Of a DNA stretch of 51,980 bases, positions 45,901 to 51,980 are shown in pieces. The notes below the pieces were generated by a model. The model did not search any database. It was not told the DNA's origin and saw only the letters and a program-made list of their open reading frames with translations. Both the position numbers and the translations under genes were made by a program. The DNA comes from an uncultured Ruminococcus sp. GTDB lineage: Bacteria > Bacillota > Clostridia > Oscillospirales > CAG-272. The stretch lies in NCBI GenBank assembly GCA_902782445.1, contig CACZNC010000012.1:1-51980 (forward strand). Reading direction: 5' to 3'. Position 1 is the first letter of the stretch; every line of letters begins with the position of its first letter.

Positions 45901-46516
45901 CGCAAAGGAAACGAAGGAACCCGAAGCCGCAGCGGAACCCGCCGTGCCGGAAAAGGAAGCCTTCCCCTTCGAGGACGTCCTTCCCGCCGACCCGTACCGC
46001 TCCGACGTGGAATACGTCTGGGAGAACGGCATCATGAACGGTTTCTCCGAAACGGAATTCGCGCCGGACAAGAATCTCAGACGCGCCGAAGTCGTCACCA
46101 TCCTCTACCGGGTGGAAGGCGAGCCCGCTGCTCCGTTCCGCGGCACCTTCTCCGACGTCGAAGAGGGCCTCTGGTACTCCGACGCCATCGAGTGGGCGGC
46201 CGAAAACGGCATCGTCAAGGGCTACCCGAGCGGAAAATTCGGACCGGACGATCTCGTCACCCGGGAACAGCTGGCCGCGATCCTGCACCGCTACGCCGGC
46301 TTCAAGGGATATTCCGACGACATCGACGAGAACACGAACTATCTCAGCTACAACGACGTCTTCGAGATCGCCGACTACGCGAAGCTCCCGGTGTTCTGGT
46401 CCCTCGAGAACGGCATCCTCACCGACACGGACGGGGATCTGAATCCCGCAGTCCCGGCGCTCCGTCACGAGGTCGCCTCCGCCATCCGGGCCTTCTGCGA
46501 AAACGTCGCAAAGTAA
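39989..46516 (+). CDS. Giant secreted S8 subtilisin-like protease with dockerin-like module and SLH anchors
   Basis: The protein has 2175 residues. The start is ATG 39989 after GAAAGGAG, and the signal peptide ends near ASA-KEP. The S8 catalytic triad is Asp in VIDTGID (~217), His in GEHGSHVAG (~304) and Ser in SGTSMAAPQ (~697). A PA-type insert lies near 540-610 (KIAMCNRGASSFTEKANAAA). Near 868-927 two calcium-loop segments, DFNGDGLLTPAD and DLNGNGAVDTDD, look like a dockerin. A Big-2-type domain is near 1290-1370 (VKWTSADEKVAAVDENGIV). Three SLH repeats end the protein from about 1990, with AEVVTILYRVEG and REQLAAILHRYAG. It should be cell-wall bound and degrade host or dietary protein. Confidence 0.93.
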   Translation: MTKNKGLRRILAALLSGAMLAGLYPAGASAKEPRIIEPKQAIQAGTALDLKDRSANRRDARKAGDLPAAKPAYNNSDVVRVSVILDGASTLDKGYDAEDLTGNSAAVRYRENLKKVQNDLTEKISKNILGGRKLDVVWNLTFAANLVSANVEYGKIGRIKTMPGVKDVVIETRYLPAVYQREADSPFMSTANPMVGAPAAWASDYTGAGSIVAVIDTGIDLGHQSFDSAAFDYALGRIEESGKTVDLLTADEVTAAWDSLNASRLEKTDPALAYRTSKIPFAVNYVDGNMEVTHTGDREGEHGSHVAGIAAANKYVPDGNGGFVNALEAVRTQGEAPDAQILVMKVFGQGGGAYDSDYMAAVEDALILGADVVNLSLGSSATGYASNDEYAATLDRLAESNVVWAGSAGNSGSWGDEAVLGSLYGAGYLYGSDVGYATVGSPGTYANTLSVASVDNTGFTGEYLSVDGEMVFFSESNDYGNPPLASVLGGQTLSYVYLDNTGVSTKTIEVETGKFDEDGEPIVEEEEVQDRDFFAEVAEEISFSGKIAMCNRGASSFTEKANAAAAQGASAVIIGNNQDGTIMMNLTGYEGGVPAVSVTQADAAMMKAAGEEHTTGKGVTYYVGELTVSADVGINYEATDGQQMSSFSSWGVPGDLSLKPEITAPGGSIYSVFGSALNDKGKPIGGTDKYERLSGTSMAAPQVAGLTAVFAQYIRENGLVEKTGLTQRQLIQSLFMSTAVPLLEENEYYGIEYFYPVLRQGAGLVNVENAMNAKSFLMMDSSATPSAADGKIKAELGDDPDRNGVYEVTFTVHNMSDEEVSYSFDGEFFTQDVWSDGEEFYKDLTTYPLYADIAWTVDGKEFEPGDSASYDFNGDGLLTPADMQIILDYVVGNAEEADISNFDMADLNGNGAVDTDDAYQILLLADEGTVSVPAGGEITVTASITPDPEDLAYFDFYCGGCGVYLEGYLFVTESDSEDGALGVEHSIPVLGYYGSWSEPSMFDKNNCLENDYRIETRLPYMYEPLEGEMVGGFFMKQEGSTDSYFLGGNPWGAAYDFDVLSHDFCYSPERNAVNTENARIAFVRYTQIRNSSAGLFTVTDAEGNVLYEKFIDGDTGAYYSDSSLEWMDTVKKIAVSPDLSSLEEGDTFVLKLVLAPEYYGNGDSIDWDALGKGAVMELPLTVDNTAPVFTKEPAVTKDDEGNPVLTFAVKDNQYIAGMYVGDWKDNLIGDSGSEYGKAPGSEYEYEVSLAGEDEKIDYSRLLIEVTDYAGNTLSRKLNLTGEDLGDDYALTISSEELNLLVYTSAALTVTAEPWGRPDEVKWTSADEKVAAVDENGIVTAVGKGETVITATSVNGLYPETSVTCKVKVDAFPLFGALQDEEGNPLLFSWDPAREKTWSKYKPLDAEFTAAAFNSMGDQHLYLQDWQGILHEVDSADWTTIETSDGPSAFGAPMEDIEFAYAYNRENDARAAVGIYGGYFLLSEDIMDNTFTNGWGLGDYLSVWTGASSFVAVAWAGFEKETGCDVFYVLDDAGAVWGMYVDVENGTLDIELYGTDLEFTCAPLDDDEPMGNSMILGDDGCLYLSHYDSEADTSVFYALIYEPEFEYDEEAEEYYPGFYATPFGNVGKGVWPAFLLTADLSEPEKPGEEQEPEAGSFAKKFALKSASPSLRSAPKSPVDIVKQGIARLEGMDAADYLENARVIGTVQMQSFSANTPAPTGGLNAVSAEIPPRTSDETEPGEPAEEAAPTGGNAVRTVVVTADEDTHNGLRTVEYDETLAFSGVKTFTQYGSVRVDEENRTVTFGYVSRDAITVGRTLAEVTFTVKDGEFYGNVSVSDSEANGGAGTVIGTVIVGHRTVSSAPVFYWSAKYNSAVAVFTFEDDGSTVEIPCETVIDESAYRPAGENQDGRVVYTATVTGPNGETYTEAKEEPIPAIGPQNIFTTSPEVPSQFLRDVRSYLLPVKKQEAESAKDAKETKEPEAAAEPAVPEKEAFPFEDVLPADPYRSDVEYVWENGIMNGFSETEFAPDKNLRRAEVVTILYRVEGEPAAPFRGTFSDVEEGLWYSDAIEWAAENGIVKGYPSGKFGPDDLVTREQLAAILHRYAGFKGYSDDIDENTNYLSYNDVFEIADYAKLPVFWSLENGILTDTDGDLNPAVPALRHEVASAIRAFCENVAK

Positions 46517-46526
46517 ATCAAAAAAG

Positions 46527-46705
46527 GGAAGACGCGGCTTCTTGAAAGAAGCCTGGCAAGAACTTCCGAATTGGATAGGAATAAGTTACACCAATAACGT
46601 GCAGTTGAAATCTTTCCACACCAATTTAGCCATCCAACCTTATCAGAGTTATCGCACGCGAGCTCACAGCGTAGCTGTTCGCCTTCTACATCTTGCAAAC
46701 GAAAC
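46527..46705 (-). repeat. Dispersed repeat family 2, copy C
   Basis: Read on the minus strand this copy has ATGGGTTT, GATAACTCTGATAAGGTTGG, CTAAATTGGTGTG and the hairpin block GGCTTCTTTCAAGAAGCC followed by GCG and T-rich sequence. It matches copies A and B. It lies after the subtilase, in the reverse orientation. A 60-codon plus-strand frame here is not kept in copy B. Confidence 0.75.
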
Positions 46706-46754
46706 CCATATAGTTAGTTTTTGAGCAAGAGTAGATAAAGACAGCAAATCAACC

Positions 46755-46798
46755 GGACCGCGTTTCCCGGCTCACCCCGGGAGGCGCGGTTTTTCTCG
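46755..46798 (+). terminator. Intrinsic terminator of the subtilase gene
   Basis: ACCGCG pairs with CGCGGT around an inner CCCGG/CCGGG stem, and TTTTTC follows. Confidence 0.85.
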
Positions 46799-46866
46799 GG
46801 CGGGAGGATTTCCCCGGAAAAAATCTCCCGGACCCGCGGGAAAGTGTTTCTTTATTCACAGTTCTC

Positions 46867-46875
46867 TGTTATAAT
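46867..46875 (+). promoter_or_regulatory. Extended -10 promoter of the DUF362 gene
   Basis: TGTTATAAT has the hexamer at 46870-46875. The -35 region (TTTCTT near 46847) is poor. Confidence 0.55.
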
Positions 46876-46931
46876 AAGATCGTAAAATCGGTACGAAACC
46901 GAAAGAATTTCTCACGAAGAGGAGATTCGGC

Positions 46932-47927
46932 ATGATCATCAGAAAAGCGACGCCCGGAAGCGGCGGGAACCGGTACGTGCCCTACGAAGAGCGGACCGGG
47001 AACGAATCCATCGTCTATTTCACCCGCGACCTGTCCCCCGAGGGGATCGGCAGGATGTACGCCCGCGTGAACGGCAATATCTCAGGGAAGACCGCCGTCA
47101 AGCTCCACACCGGCGAGCCCCACGGACCGAACATCATCCCGCCCGCGTGGGTGAAAGCATTCCTCGAAAAGAACATCCCGGACGCGGCCATCGTCGAGAC
47201 CAACACCTTCTACGACGGCGACCGCCAGACCACCGAACAGCACAGGAAGACCCTCGAGATCAACGGCTGGAACTTCTGTCCCGTCGATATCATGGACGCC
47301 GAGGGAACGGCCGCGCTCCCGGTGAAGGGCGGAAAATGGTTCGACGAGATCAGCGTCGGCAAGACCCTCACGGACTACGACTCCCTCCTCGTCCTCACCC
47401 ACTTCAAGGGCCACACGATGGGCGGATTCGGCGGCAGCAACAAGAACATCGGCATCGGCTGCGCGGACGGCAAGATCGGCAAGAAGATGATCCATCAGAA
47501 GGCCGGCAACATGTGGGGCGTGAACGAAGAAGAGTTCATGGAAAAAATGACCGAGAGCGCGAAAGCCACGGTCGACTGGTTCGGGAAGAAGATCACCTAT
47601 ATCAACGTCATGCGGAACATGTCCGTCTCCTGCGACTGCGAGGGCGTCGGGGCGGCTCCGGTGGTCACGCCGAACGTGGGGATCCTCGCCTCCGTCGATA
47701 TCCTCGCCGTCGATCAGGCGTGCGTGGACCTGGTGCAGGCCATGACGGAGAAGGACCATCACGACCTCATCGAGCGGATCGCCACCCGCCACGGCTACCG
47801 CCAGCTTTCGTATATGAAGGAACTCGGCATGGGCAACGACCGGTACGTCCTGATCGACACCGACAACGGCGACGTGCGGATCTGCCCAAAAAAGGCCGTC
47901 GAAGGCGTCGTGCCGTTTGTGAAATAA
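46932..47927 (+). CDS. DUF362-domain protein without a ferredoxin module
   Basis: The protein has 331 residues. The DUF362 core shows VKLHTGEPHGPNIIPPAWVK near the start, LLVLTHFKGHTMGGFGGSNKNIGIGCADGKIG and a Cys pair in MSVSCDCEG. Many DUF362 proteins end in a 4Fe-4S ferredoxin domain; this one does not. The activity of the family is unknown, and redox or metal handling has been suggested. The ATG at 46932 follows GAGGAGA. It has its own promoter and repeat R5 follows. Confidence 0.88.
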   Translation: MIIRKATPGSGGNRYVPYEERTGNESIVYFTRDLSPEGIGRMYARVNGNISGKTAVKLHTGEPHGPNIIPPAWVKAFLEKNIPDAAIVETNTFYDGDRQTTEQHRKTLEINGWNFCPVDIMDAEGTAALPVKGGKWFDEISVGKTLTDYDSLLVLTHFKGHTMGGFGGSNKNIGIGCADGKIGKKMIHQKAGNMWGVNEEEFMEKMTESAKATVDWFGKKITYINVMRNMSVSCDCEGVGAAPVVTPNVGILASVDILAVDQACVDLVQAMTEKDHHDLIERIATRHGYRQLSYMKELGMGNDRYVLIDTDNGDVRICPKKAVEGVVPFVK

Positions 47928-47939
47928 GGGTCAGCGGTT

Positions 47940-48415
47940 CACAATTTCGTGTCGGCGGGGAATGACGGATTGATGGGATGGAAAAGGAGTCGGCGTCGGA
48001 CGCGTTGTTCCGCATCGAAAACCGACTCCGCATCCCCGCGCGCTTTTGCCCATTGCAGATCGGACGAGCCGGAACATGGGGCCACCCCCGCGCGGTCTCT
48101 GTTCGGAAAGCTGAAACATGCAGGGATCCAGTCGCGCATGGAAGGGGGACAATGTGCAGGTTTTCTGCCGGTTGTTTCACGTGGAATATTCGTCTGCCCG
48201 CCCCGACATCATGTTTCGCCCAAACCGATTTTCGATCGCGCAGTTCTGTCTGCATGTCTGTCTGAATCTTGAACCGTGCGCGAGGAAGAAGAGACGGTTT
48301 CAGCTTCCCATCTGCGCGTCCTGTGCCCAATGCGCGCCTGAAACGCTGGCGGAGCCCACGGAACTTGTTCCGTGCACGGGTTAAACTGCACGAACAAAGA
48401 TCGCGCGAGGACGTT
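47940..48415. repeat. Intergenic parS-bearing repeat R5 (arm plus partial inverted arm)
   Basis: The left arm (about 47948-48140) has GGAAAAGGAGTCGGCG, CCCCGCGCGGTCT and the alternative middle module ending AAGCTGAAACATGC. A degenerate parS-like site follows at 48173-48188. A partial inverted arm (about 48326-48415) has CAATGCGCGCCTGAA and GATCGCGCGAGG. It lies between two convergent genes. Confidence 0.65.
48173..48188. promoter_or_regulatory. parS-like site (R5), two mismatches
   Basis: TGTTTCACGTGGAATA matches the 16-mer except for two bases in the right half, so it may have decayed. Confidence 0.45.
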
Positions 48416-48482
48416 AGATGAACAGTCGAATTTCGATTCCAATACGAGCGGTACGGTTTATGCCATACGGCCAAGGGACCCT

Positions 48483-48589
48483 CGGGAGGGGCCTTCGGCC
48501 TGAGATGGTCCCTCCCGGCGCCTGTCCCGCGTAGGGACATTAAATCCGAAACGCGTAGCGTTTCATACCTTTTTCCCTTCGTGAAGGGA
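48483..48589 (+). other. Chain of stem-loops before the GH3 terminator
   Basis: Four stems follow each other: CGGGAGGG/CCCTCCCG (48483-48517) enclosing GGCC-TTC-GGCC, GTCCC/GGGAC (48524-48538), GAAACGC/GCGTTTC (48548-48564) and TCCCTTC/GAAGGGA (48574-48589). The last stem is also present at 14249-14264. None has a good T-run. Confidence 0.5.
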
Positions 48590-48602
48590 TAGAATAAAAA
48601 AT

Positions 48603-48631
48603 CCCGCCCGGATAATTCCAGACGGGTTTTT
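48603..48631. terminator. Two-way intrinsic terminator between DUF362/R5 and GH3
   Basis: CCCGCCCGGA pairs with TCCAGACGGG through two G-U pairs. On the plus strand it is followed by TTTTTCTTC, and on the minus strand by ATTTTTT, so it can serve both directions. Confidence 0.8.
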
Positions 48632-48642
48632 CTTCTTTTCGC

Positions 48643-51054
48643 TTATTTCGTCACCTTCACCGCAAGGCGGAGCAGGAACCGGTCGCCTTCCCAGAGCAGG
48701 AGTTCTTTCAGGCCGGGCTCGATCTCCCGCTTCATGTCACGCGTCAGCGTCAAGAGGACTGCGGGGGTGAGATGCAAGGTGATCTCGCGCTCCTCGCCGG
48801 CCTCGAAGGGGACCCGGGCGAAGTCGCCGAGCTGACGGACCCTTGGGATCGCGGTGCCGCTGTGATGCCGGACAAAGAGCATCGGGACGGCGGTTCCCAT
48901 GACTTCCCCCACGTTTTTCAGCCGGAAGGAGAGGGTCAGACCGTCCTTCCCGAGCTTTTCGGCGGGGATTTCCGGGATTTCCTCGGGTCTGACGCCGCGG
49001 CGGAGGGTGCAGAGGGGGATCGCCTCCCCGCCCGATTGCAGCGTGACGCCCGTTCCGCCGATCCCGTTTTCCCCGCCGCAGGGACGGAAGCAGGCGTAGC
49101 TCAGGCCGAAGCCGAAGGGATAATCCGGCTCGCCGGGCAGATCGGAGTACCGCGGATCGTAGGACGCCCTCCTGTTGTAACAGGCCGGGATCTCCCCCGT
49201 CCGCCGCGGGAAGCTCACCGACAGCCGCCCGGAGGGACAGACTTCGCCGAAGAGGATCTCCCCCGCCGCAAGTCCCGCCGCCGGACCGCCGTAGAACGCG
49301 CAGAGGACAGCGTCGCAGAGGGGAGCGAAGGAATCGGAGGCGTAGGGACGTCCGGCGTTGAGCAGCCCCACCACGGGTTTTTCCCCGGCCGCGTTCCGGA
49401 TCGCCGCAAGCAGGTCCCTCTGCCAGCCGGGAAGCTCGATTTCGGCCGTGTCGACGCCCTCGCCGCAGTCCGTGAGGCGCAGGTATTTGGAGGAATCCGC
49501 CGAGGGCAGGCTTTTCACCGCGCCGTTGTCGTCGAAGACCAGATTTTCGAACCGGGAGGAGGACCCGCCGATCACCGTCACAACCGCGTCGCATTCCCCG
49601 GCAAGGGCGGCGGCTTCCCGGATGCAGGCGGCCCGGGCTTCGGGATCCGCCGGAACGGGACCGGTGTACGCCCGGATTTCCGGGGGATCATTCCGCCTTG
49701 CAGCAGCCGCCCGGATCCCTTCGAGATAGCTGACGCAGGCGCCCGGTCTCTGGGGAGGCGTGTAGTCCCCCAGCTGGGCGTAGACGTCCGAGGCGAAGGG
49801 CCCGATCACCGCGACGGATCTGACCGAATCGGAGAAGGGAAGGACCCCGCCCTCGTTCTTGAGCAGGACTTCCGACTCCCGGGCGAGGGAAACCGTCTCG
49901 GGATCCTTCTCCATCGAGGGCAGATCGGGGGCCCCCTCCTCCATGTAGGGATGCTCGAACAGCCCCCGCTCGAATTTCAGCGTCAGCACCCGGAGGACCG
50001 CTTCGTCGAGGCGTTCTTCCGAGATCAGACCCCGTTCGAGGGCTTCTTCCAGAGCCGTGAACCCCCGGTCCCAGAGGCTGACGTCCACTCCCGCGTTCAG
50101 AGCGGCGGCTCCCCGGGAAGCGTAGTCCGGCGAAGAGACGAGGTCCAGCCGGTCGATCGCTACCCCGTCCGCCATGACGAAGCCGGAGAAGCCGAATTCG
50201 CCCCGCAGCACGTCCCCGAGCAGCCAGGAATTCCCGTGGCAGGGGACGCCGTCGATCTCGTTGTAGGCCGCCATCACAGCCCGCGCGCCCGCCTTTGCCG
50301 CGGATTCGACCGGGGGAAGGTGGATCTCCCGCAGTTCCCGTTCCCCGATCCTCGCCGCGCTGGCGTTCACTCCGCCCGTGGTCTCGCCCTGAGCGGCACA
50401 GTGCTTGGCGACCGCGTCCATTCCCGAAAAACGGAGACCCCGGATCGCGGCGGCGGCCATGCGGGAGGCGAGAAGCGGATCCTCCGAATAGCATTCCTCG
50501 CTCCGTCCCCAGCGCGGATCCCGGAGCATGTCGAGCATCGAGGCGAGGGCCAGATCGGCGTGGAGAGCCTTCATCTGCCGCCCCACTACCCGGAACGCGG
50601 ATTCCGCGAGGGCCGGATCGAAGGCGCACCCCATCGCCAGATTCACGGGGAGCAGATAGCCGTCGAGAGCCTGATGCCCGTGGGGACTTTCCTCCGAGAG
50701 CAGGACCGGGATCCCGAAGCGGGAACGGGAGATCACGAACCGCTGGACCTCGTTGTAGATCCGGGGAGCCGCTTCGCCCGCAAGCCCGTTCGTGAAATCC
50801 TTCTGAGACCAGGGATCCGCCCGGTAAAGCCCGTAGAGGAGCCCGAGCCCGCCCCAGCGTTCGACCTCGCGGACGAATTCGTCGGAAAGCCGGACGGTCT
50901 CCCCGCCGGTTTTTTCGTCCTTCACCCGCTCGTAACTGTCGAACCCGTGGAGCCGCTGATTGATCTGCCCGACCTTTTCGCGCACCGTCATGCGGGAGAG
51001 CAGATCCTTCGCCCGCTCTTCCGGGGGAAGGGATGGATTTTGATAAGGGAACAT
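48643..51054 (-). CDS. Glycoside hydrolase family 3 beta-glucosidase/xylosidase
   Basis: The protein has 803 residues from ATG 51054, which has GGAGG just upstream; ATG 51069 is an alternative. The N-terminal barrel has VGQINQRLHG, LLSEESPHGHQAL and AKHCAAQGETTGG, with the nucleophile Asp in GFVMADGVAIDRL near residue 294. The second alpha/beta sandwich has EVLLKNEGGVLPFS, and a C-terminal fibronectin-type domain carries SFRLKNVGEVMGTAV. No signal peptide is present, so it likely acts on imported beta-glucosides or xylosides. It is separated from the SLH gene by a terminator and is probably monocistronic. Confidence 0.95.
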   Translation of the reverse strand: MFPYQNPSLPPEERAKDLLSRMTVREKVGQINQRLHGFDSYERVKDEKTGGETVRLSDEFVREVERWGGLGLLYGLYRADPWSQKDFTNGLAGEAAPRIYNEVQRFVISRSRFGIPVLLSEESPHGHQALDGYLLPVNLAMGCAFDPALAESAFRVVGRQMKALHADLALASMLDMLRDPRWGRSEECYSEDPLLASRMAAAAIRGLRFSGMDAVAKHCAAQGETTGGVNASAARIGERELREIHLPPVESAAKAGARAVMAAYNEIDGVPCHGNSWLLGDVLRGEFGFSGFVMADGVAIDRLDLVSSPDYASRGAAALNAGVDVSLWDRGFTALEEALERGLISEERLDEAVLRVLTLKFERGLFEHPYMEEGAPDLPSMEKDPETVSLARESEVLLKNEGGVLPFSDSVRSVAVIGPFASDVYAQLGDYTPPQRPGACVSYLEGIRAAAARRNDPPEIRAYTGPVPADPEARAACIREAAALAGECDAVVTVIGGSSSRFENLVFDDNGAVKSLPSADSSKYLRLTDCGEGVDTAEIELPGWQRDLLAAIRNAAGEKPVVGLLNAGRPYASDSFAPLCDAVLCAFYGGPAAGLAAGEILFGEVCPSGRLSVSFPRRTGEIPACYNRRASYDPRYSDLPGEPDYPFGFGLSYACFRPCGGENGIGGTGVTLQSGGEAIPLCTLRRGVRPEEIPEIPAEKLGKDGLTLSFRLKNVGEVMGTAVPMLFVRHHSGTAIPRVRQLGDFARVPFEAGEEREITLHLTPAVLLTLTRDMKREIEPGLKELLLWEGDRFLLRLAVKVTK

Positions 51055-51079
51055 AAAACCTCCGTTCATTTCTGCCCTG

Positions 51080-51115
51080 AAAAAACTCCCGCACCGGACA
51101 GAGTCGATGCGGGAG
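51080..51115 (-). terminator. Intrinsic terminator of the SLH-protein gene
   Basis: On the minus strand a perfect 8-bp stem CTCCCGCA/TGCGGGAG is followed by a run of six T. It lies between the SLH gene stop and the GH3 start. Confidence 0.85.
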
Positions 51116-51152
51116 CTGAATTGTCACTGGATCGTCGTGAACTCTTCTTCCA

Positions 51153-51980
51153 TCATTCCCATCCGAGGACGTTCTTCGAGAAGAGCATGATGAGGGTCGC
51201 CAGCTCGTAGCGGAGAGCGTTGCCGTTCGGGTCGATCGTCATGGTGGAGACGAGGAAGTTCTGCTGCTGCGCGTACTTCGCGGCGGCGACTGCGCCCTCC
51301 TTCGCGGCGGCAAGCCAGCCTTCGCCGAGCTTGTTCGCGTCGGTGGCGAGCAGGCTGACCGAGGAGACGCTGATGTTCTTCCGGGCCAGATTCTGCGCGT
51401 AGCGGTACATGATGATGTACATCTGCTGGTGCGTGATGGTGTCCTGCGGGCCGAATTTGCCGTTGCCGTAGCCCTGGATCAGACCTTCCTGCTCAGCCCA
51501 GGTGATGTAGGGGACCGCGTAGCTGATGGAGGCGTCGTTGTAGCTCACGTCGGCGAACTTGGAGTTCGTGCCGTACTGCTGGATCATCGCGTTGTCCTTC
51601 TGGGCGGTGGTTTCGAAGATGGAGCCGAGGTACATTCTGCCGAGGGTCGTCACGAACTGGGCGCGGGTCATGGTCCGGTTGGAGCCGAAGGAGTTGGAGG
51701 TCAGACCGTTCATCAGGCCCTTCTGGTTGACGTACTTCACGGCCTCGTAGTAACCGGCGTAGGTCGCCACGTCTTCGAAGGGATTGACCCACTCTTTTTC
51801 GATCTTCGCGTCTTCCTTCTTCTCGACGGCCTTGAAGGTCGCGGTGAAGGTGTAGTCGGACTTGATGTCCTTGAGGGTGTAGGTGGCGACGCCGGTGGAA
51901 GCGTTCAGGGAGTAGCCGTTGGAATTCGTCGTGTTGCTGACGGTGGTCGCCGTGGCCTTGCCCTTCTGGGTCTTCACCGT
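51153..51980 (-). CDS. S-layer-homology domain protein, C-terminal part (runs off the window)
   Basis: About 276 residues are visible and the frame stays open to the right edge, so the real start is outside. The first visible part is a Thr/Ser-rich beta segment (YTLKDIKSDYTFTATFKAV) as in bacterial repeat or FIVAR-like linkers. Then come SLH repeats: NPFEDVATYAGYYEAVKYV with TMTRAQFVTTLGRMY, then FADVSYNDASISYAVPYI with KFGPQDTITHQQMYIIMYRY, and a degenerate third ending LATLIMLFSKNVLGW. They bind pyruvylated or other wall polymers. The protein is surface-located. Confidence 0.9.
   Translation of the reverse strand, partial: TVKTQKGKATATTVSNTTNSNGYSLNASTGVATYTLKDIKSDYTFTATFKAVEKKEDAKIEKEWVNPFEDVATYAGYYEAVKYVNQKGLMNGLTSNSFGSNRTMTRAQFVTTLGRMYLGSIFETTAQKDNAMIQQYGTNSKFADVSYNDASISYAVPYITWAEQEGLIQGYGNGKFGPQDTITHQQMYIIMYRYAQNLARKNISVSSVSLLATDANKLGEGWLAAAKEGAVAAAKYAQQQNFLVSTMTIDPNGNALRYELATLIMLFSKNVLGWE

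Noticed and set aside
43412..46468. Long minus-strand frame opposite the subtilase
   Set aside because: The opposite strand encodes Big-2 and SLH domains; the minus frame has no recognisable domain or start signal.
46542..46724. 60-codon frame across repeat copy C
   Set aside because: Copy B has stops in the same frame, so it is not kept as protein.

Overview
This window looks like chromosomal DNA of an uncultured, GC-rich member of the Bacillota, class Clostridia (gut or rumen type). The evidence is AAGGAG-type ribosome binding sites before nearly every gene, many sigma-A promoters with exact 17-bp spacers, lipoprotein solute-binding proteins, S-layer-homology (SLH) surface proteins, a Gldg/DUF4340-type ABC system and a SpoU/aluminium-resistance/DUF362 repertoire common in Clostridia. 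I found no rRNA, tRNA, CRISPR array, phage or intact transposase. Thirty-five protein genes are supported; one runs off the right edge.

Layout. 1-4079: HAD phosphatase, a two-domain solute-binding lipoprotein, then a long intergenic repeat (R1). 4080-7490: a DMT permease divergent from a Gfo/Idh/MocA oxidoreductase, then an SPFH protein. 7707-13868: an apgM-like phosphomutase (the family proposed to supply homoserine kinase), two tandem signal peptidases I, an M19 dipeptidase, threonine synthase and a metallophosphoesterase. 13869-16938: repeat R2, rpsT and a second orphan solute-binding lipoprotein behind a perfect promoter and a long leader. 16932-20230: a small hypothetical gene, then an AT-rich island holding a type II restriction-modification pair. 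20480-27540: repeat R3 and a six-gene minus-strand transcription unit (M28 peptidase, membrane protein, GH36 alpha-galactosidase, methyltransferase-like protein, SpoU RNA methylase, GH3 N-acetylglucosaminidase-like lipoprotein or membrane protein). 27573-33992: aluminium-resistance/methionine-gamma-lyase-family protein, then a four-gene ABC-2/Gldg/DUF4340 operon. 34000-35000: composite repeat R4. 35132-39641: potABCD polyamine transporter with a leader of about 470 nt. 39855-46516: a giant secreted subtilase with an internal dockerin-like module and C-terminal SLH domains. 46517-51980: DUF362 protein, repeat R5, GH3 beta-glucosidase and the end of another SLH protein.

The least ordinary thing here is a family of intergenic repeats (R1-R5). 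Each has one or two imperfectly conserved arms of about 200-240 bp next to a 16-bp palindrome that matches the chromosome-partition site parS (TGTTTCACGTGAAACA) exactly or with one or two changes. Six such sites lie in about 45 kb, none in a gene. Seven of eight arms lie just beyond the 3' end of a gene and point the same way relative to that gene. A second family of dispersed repeats (about 150-200 bp; copies at 1, 15160 and 46530) sits in two 5' leaders and one 3' region. Both families are non-coding as far as I can see, because reading frames are not kept between copies.

Functionally the window joins nutrient uptake (polyamines, two orphan binding proteins), glycan breakdown (GH36, GH3 twice), surface proteolysis and S-layer attachment, protein export, threonine synthesis and a host-defence restriction system acquired from a different base-composition background.
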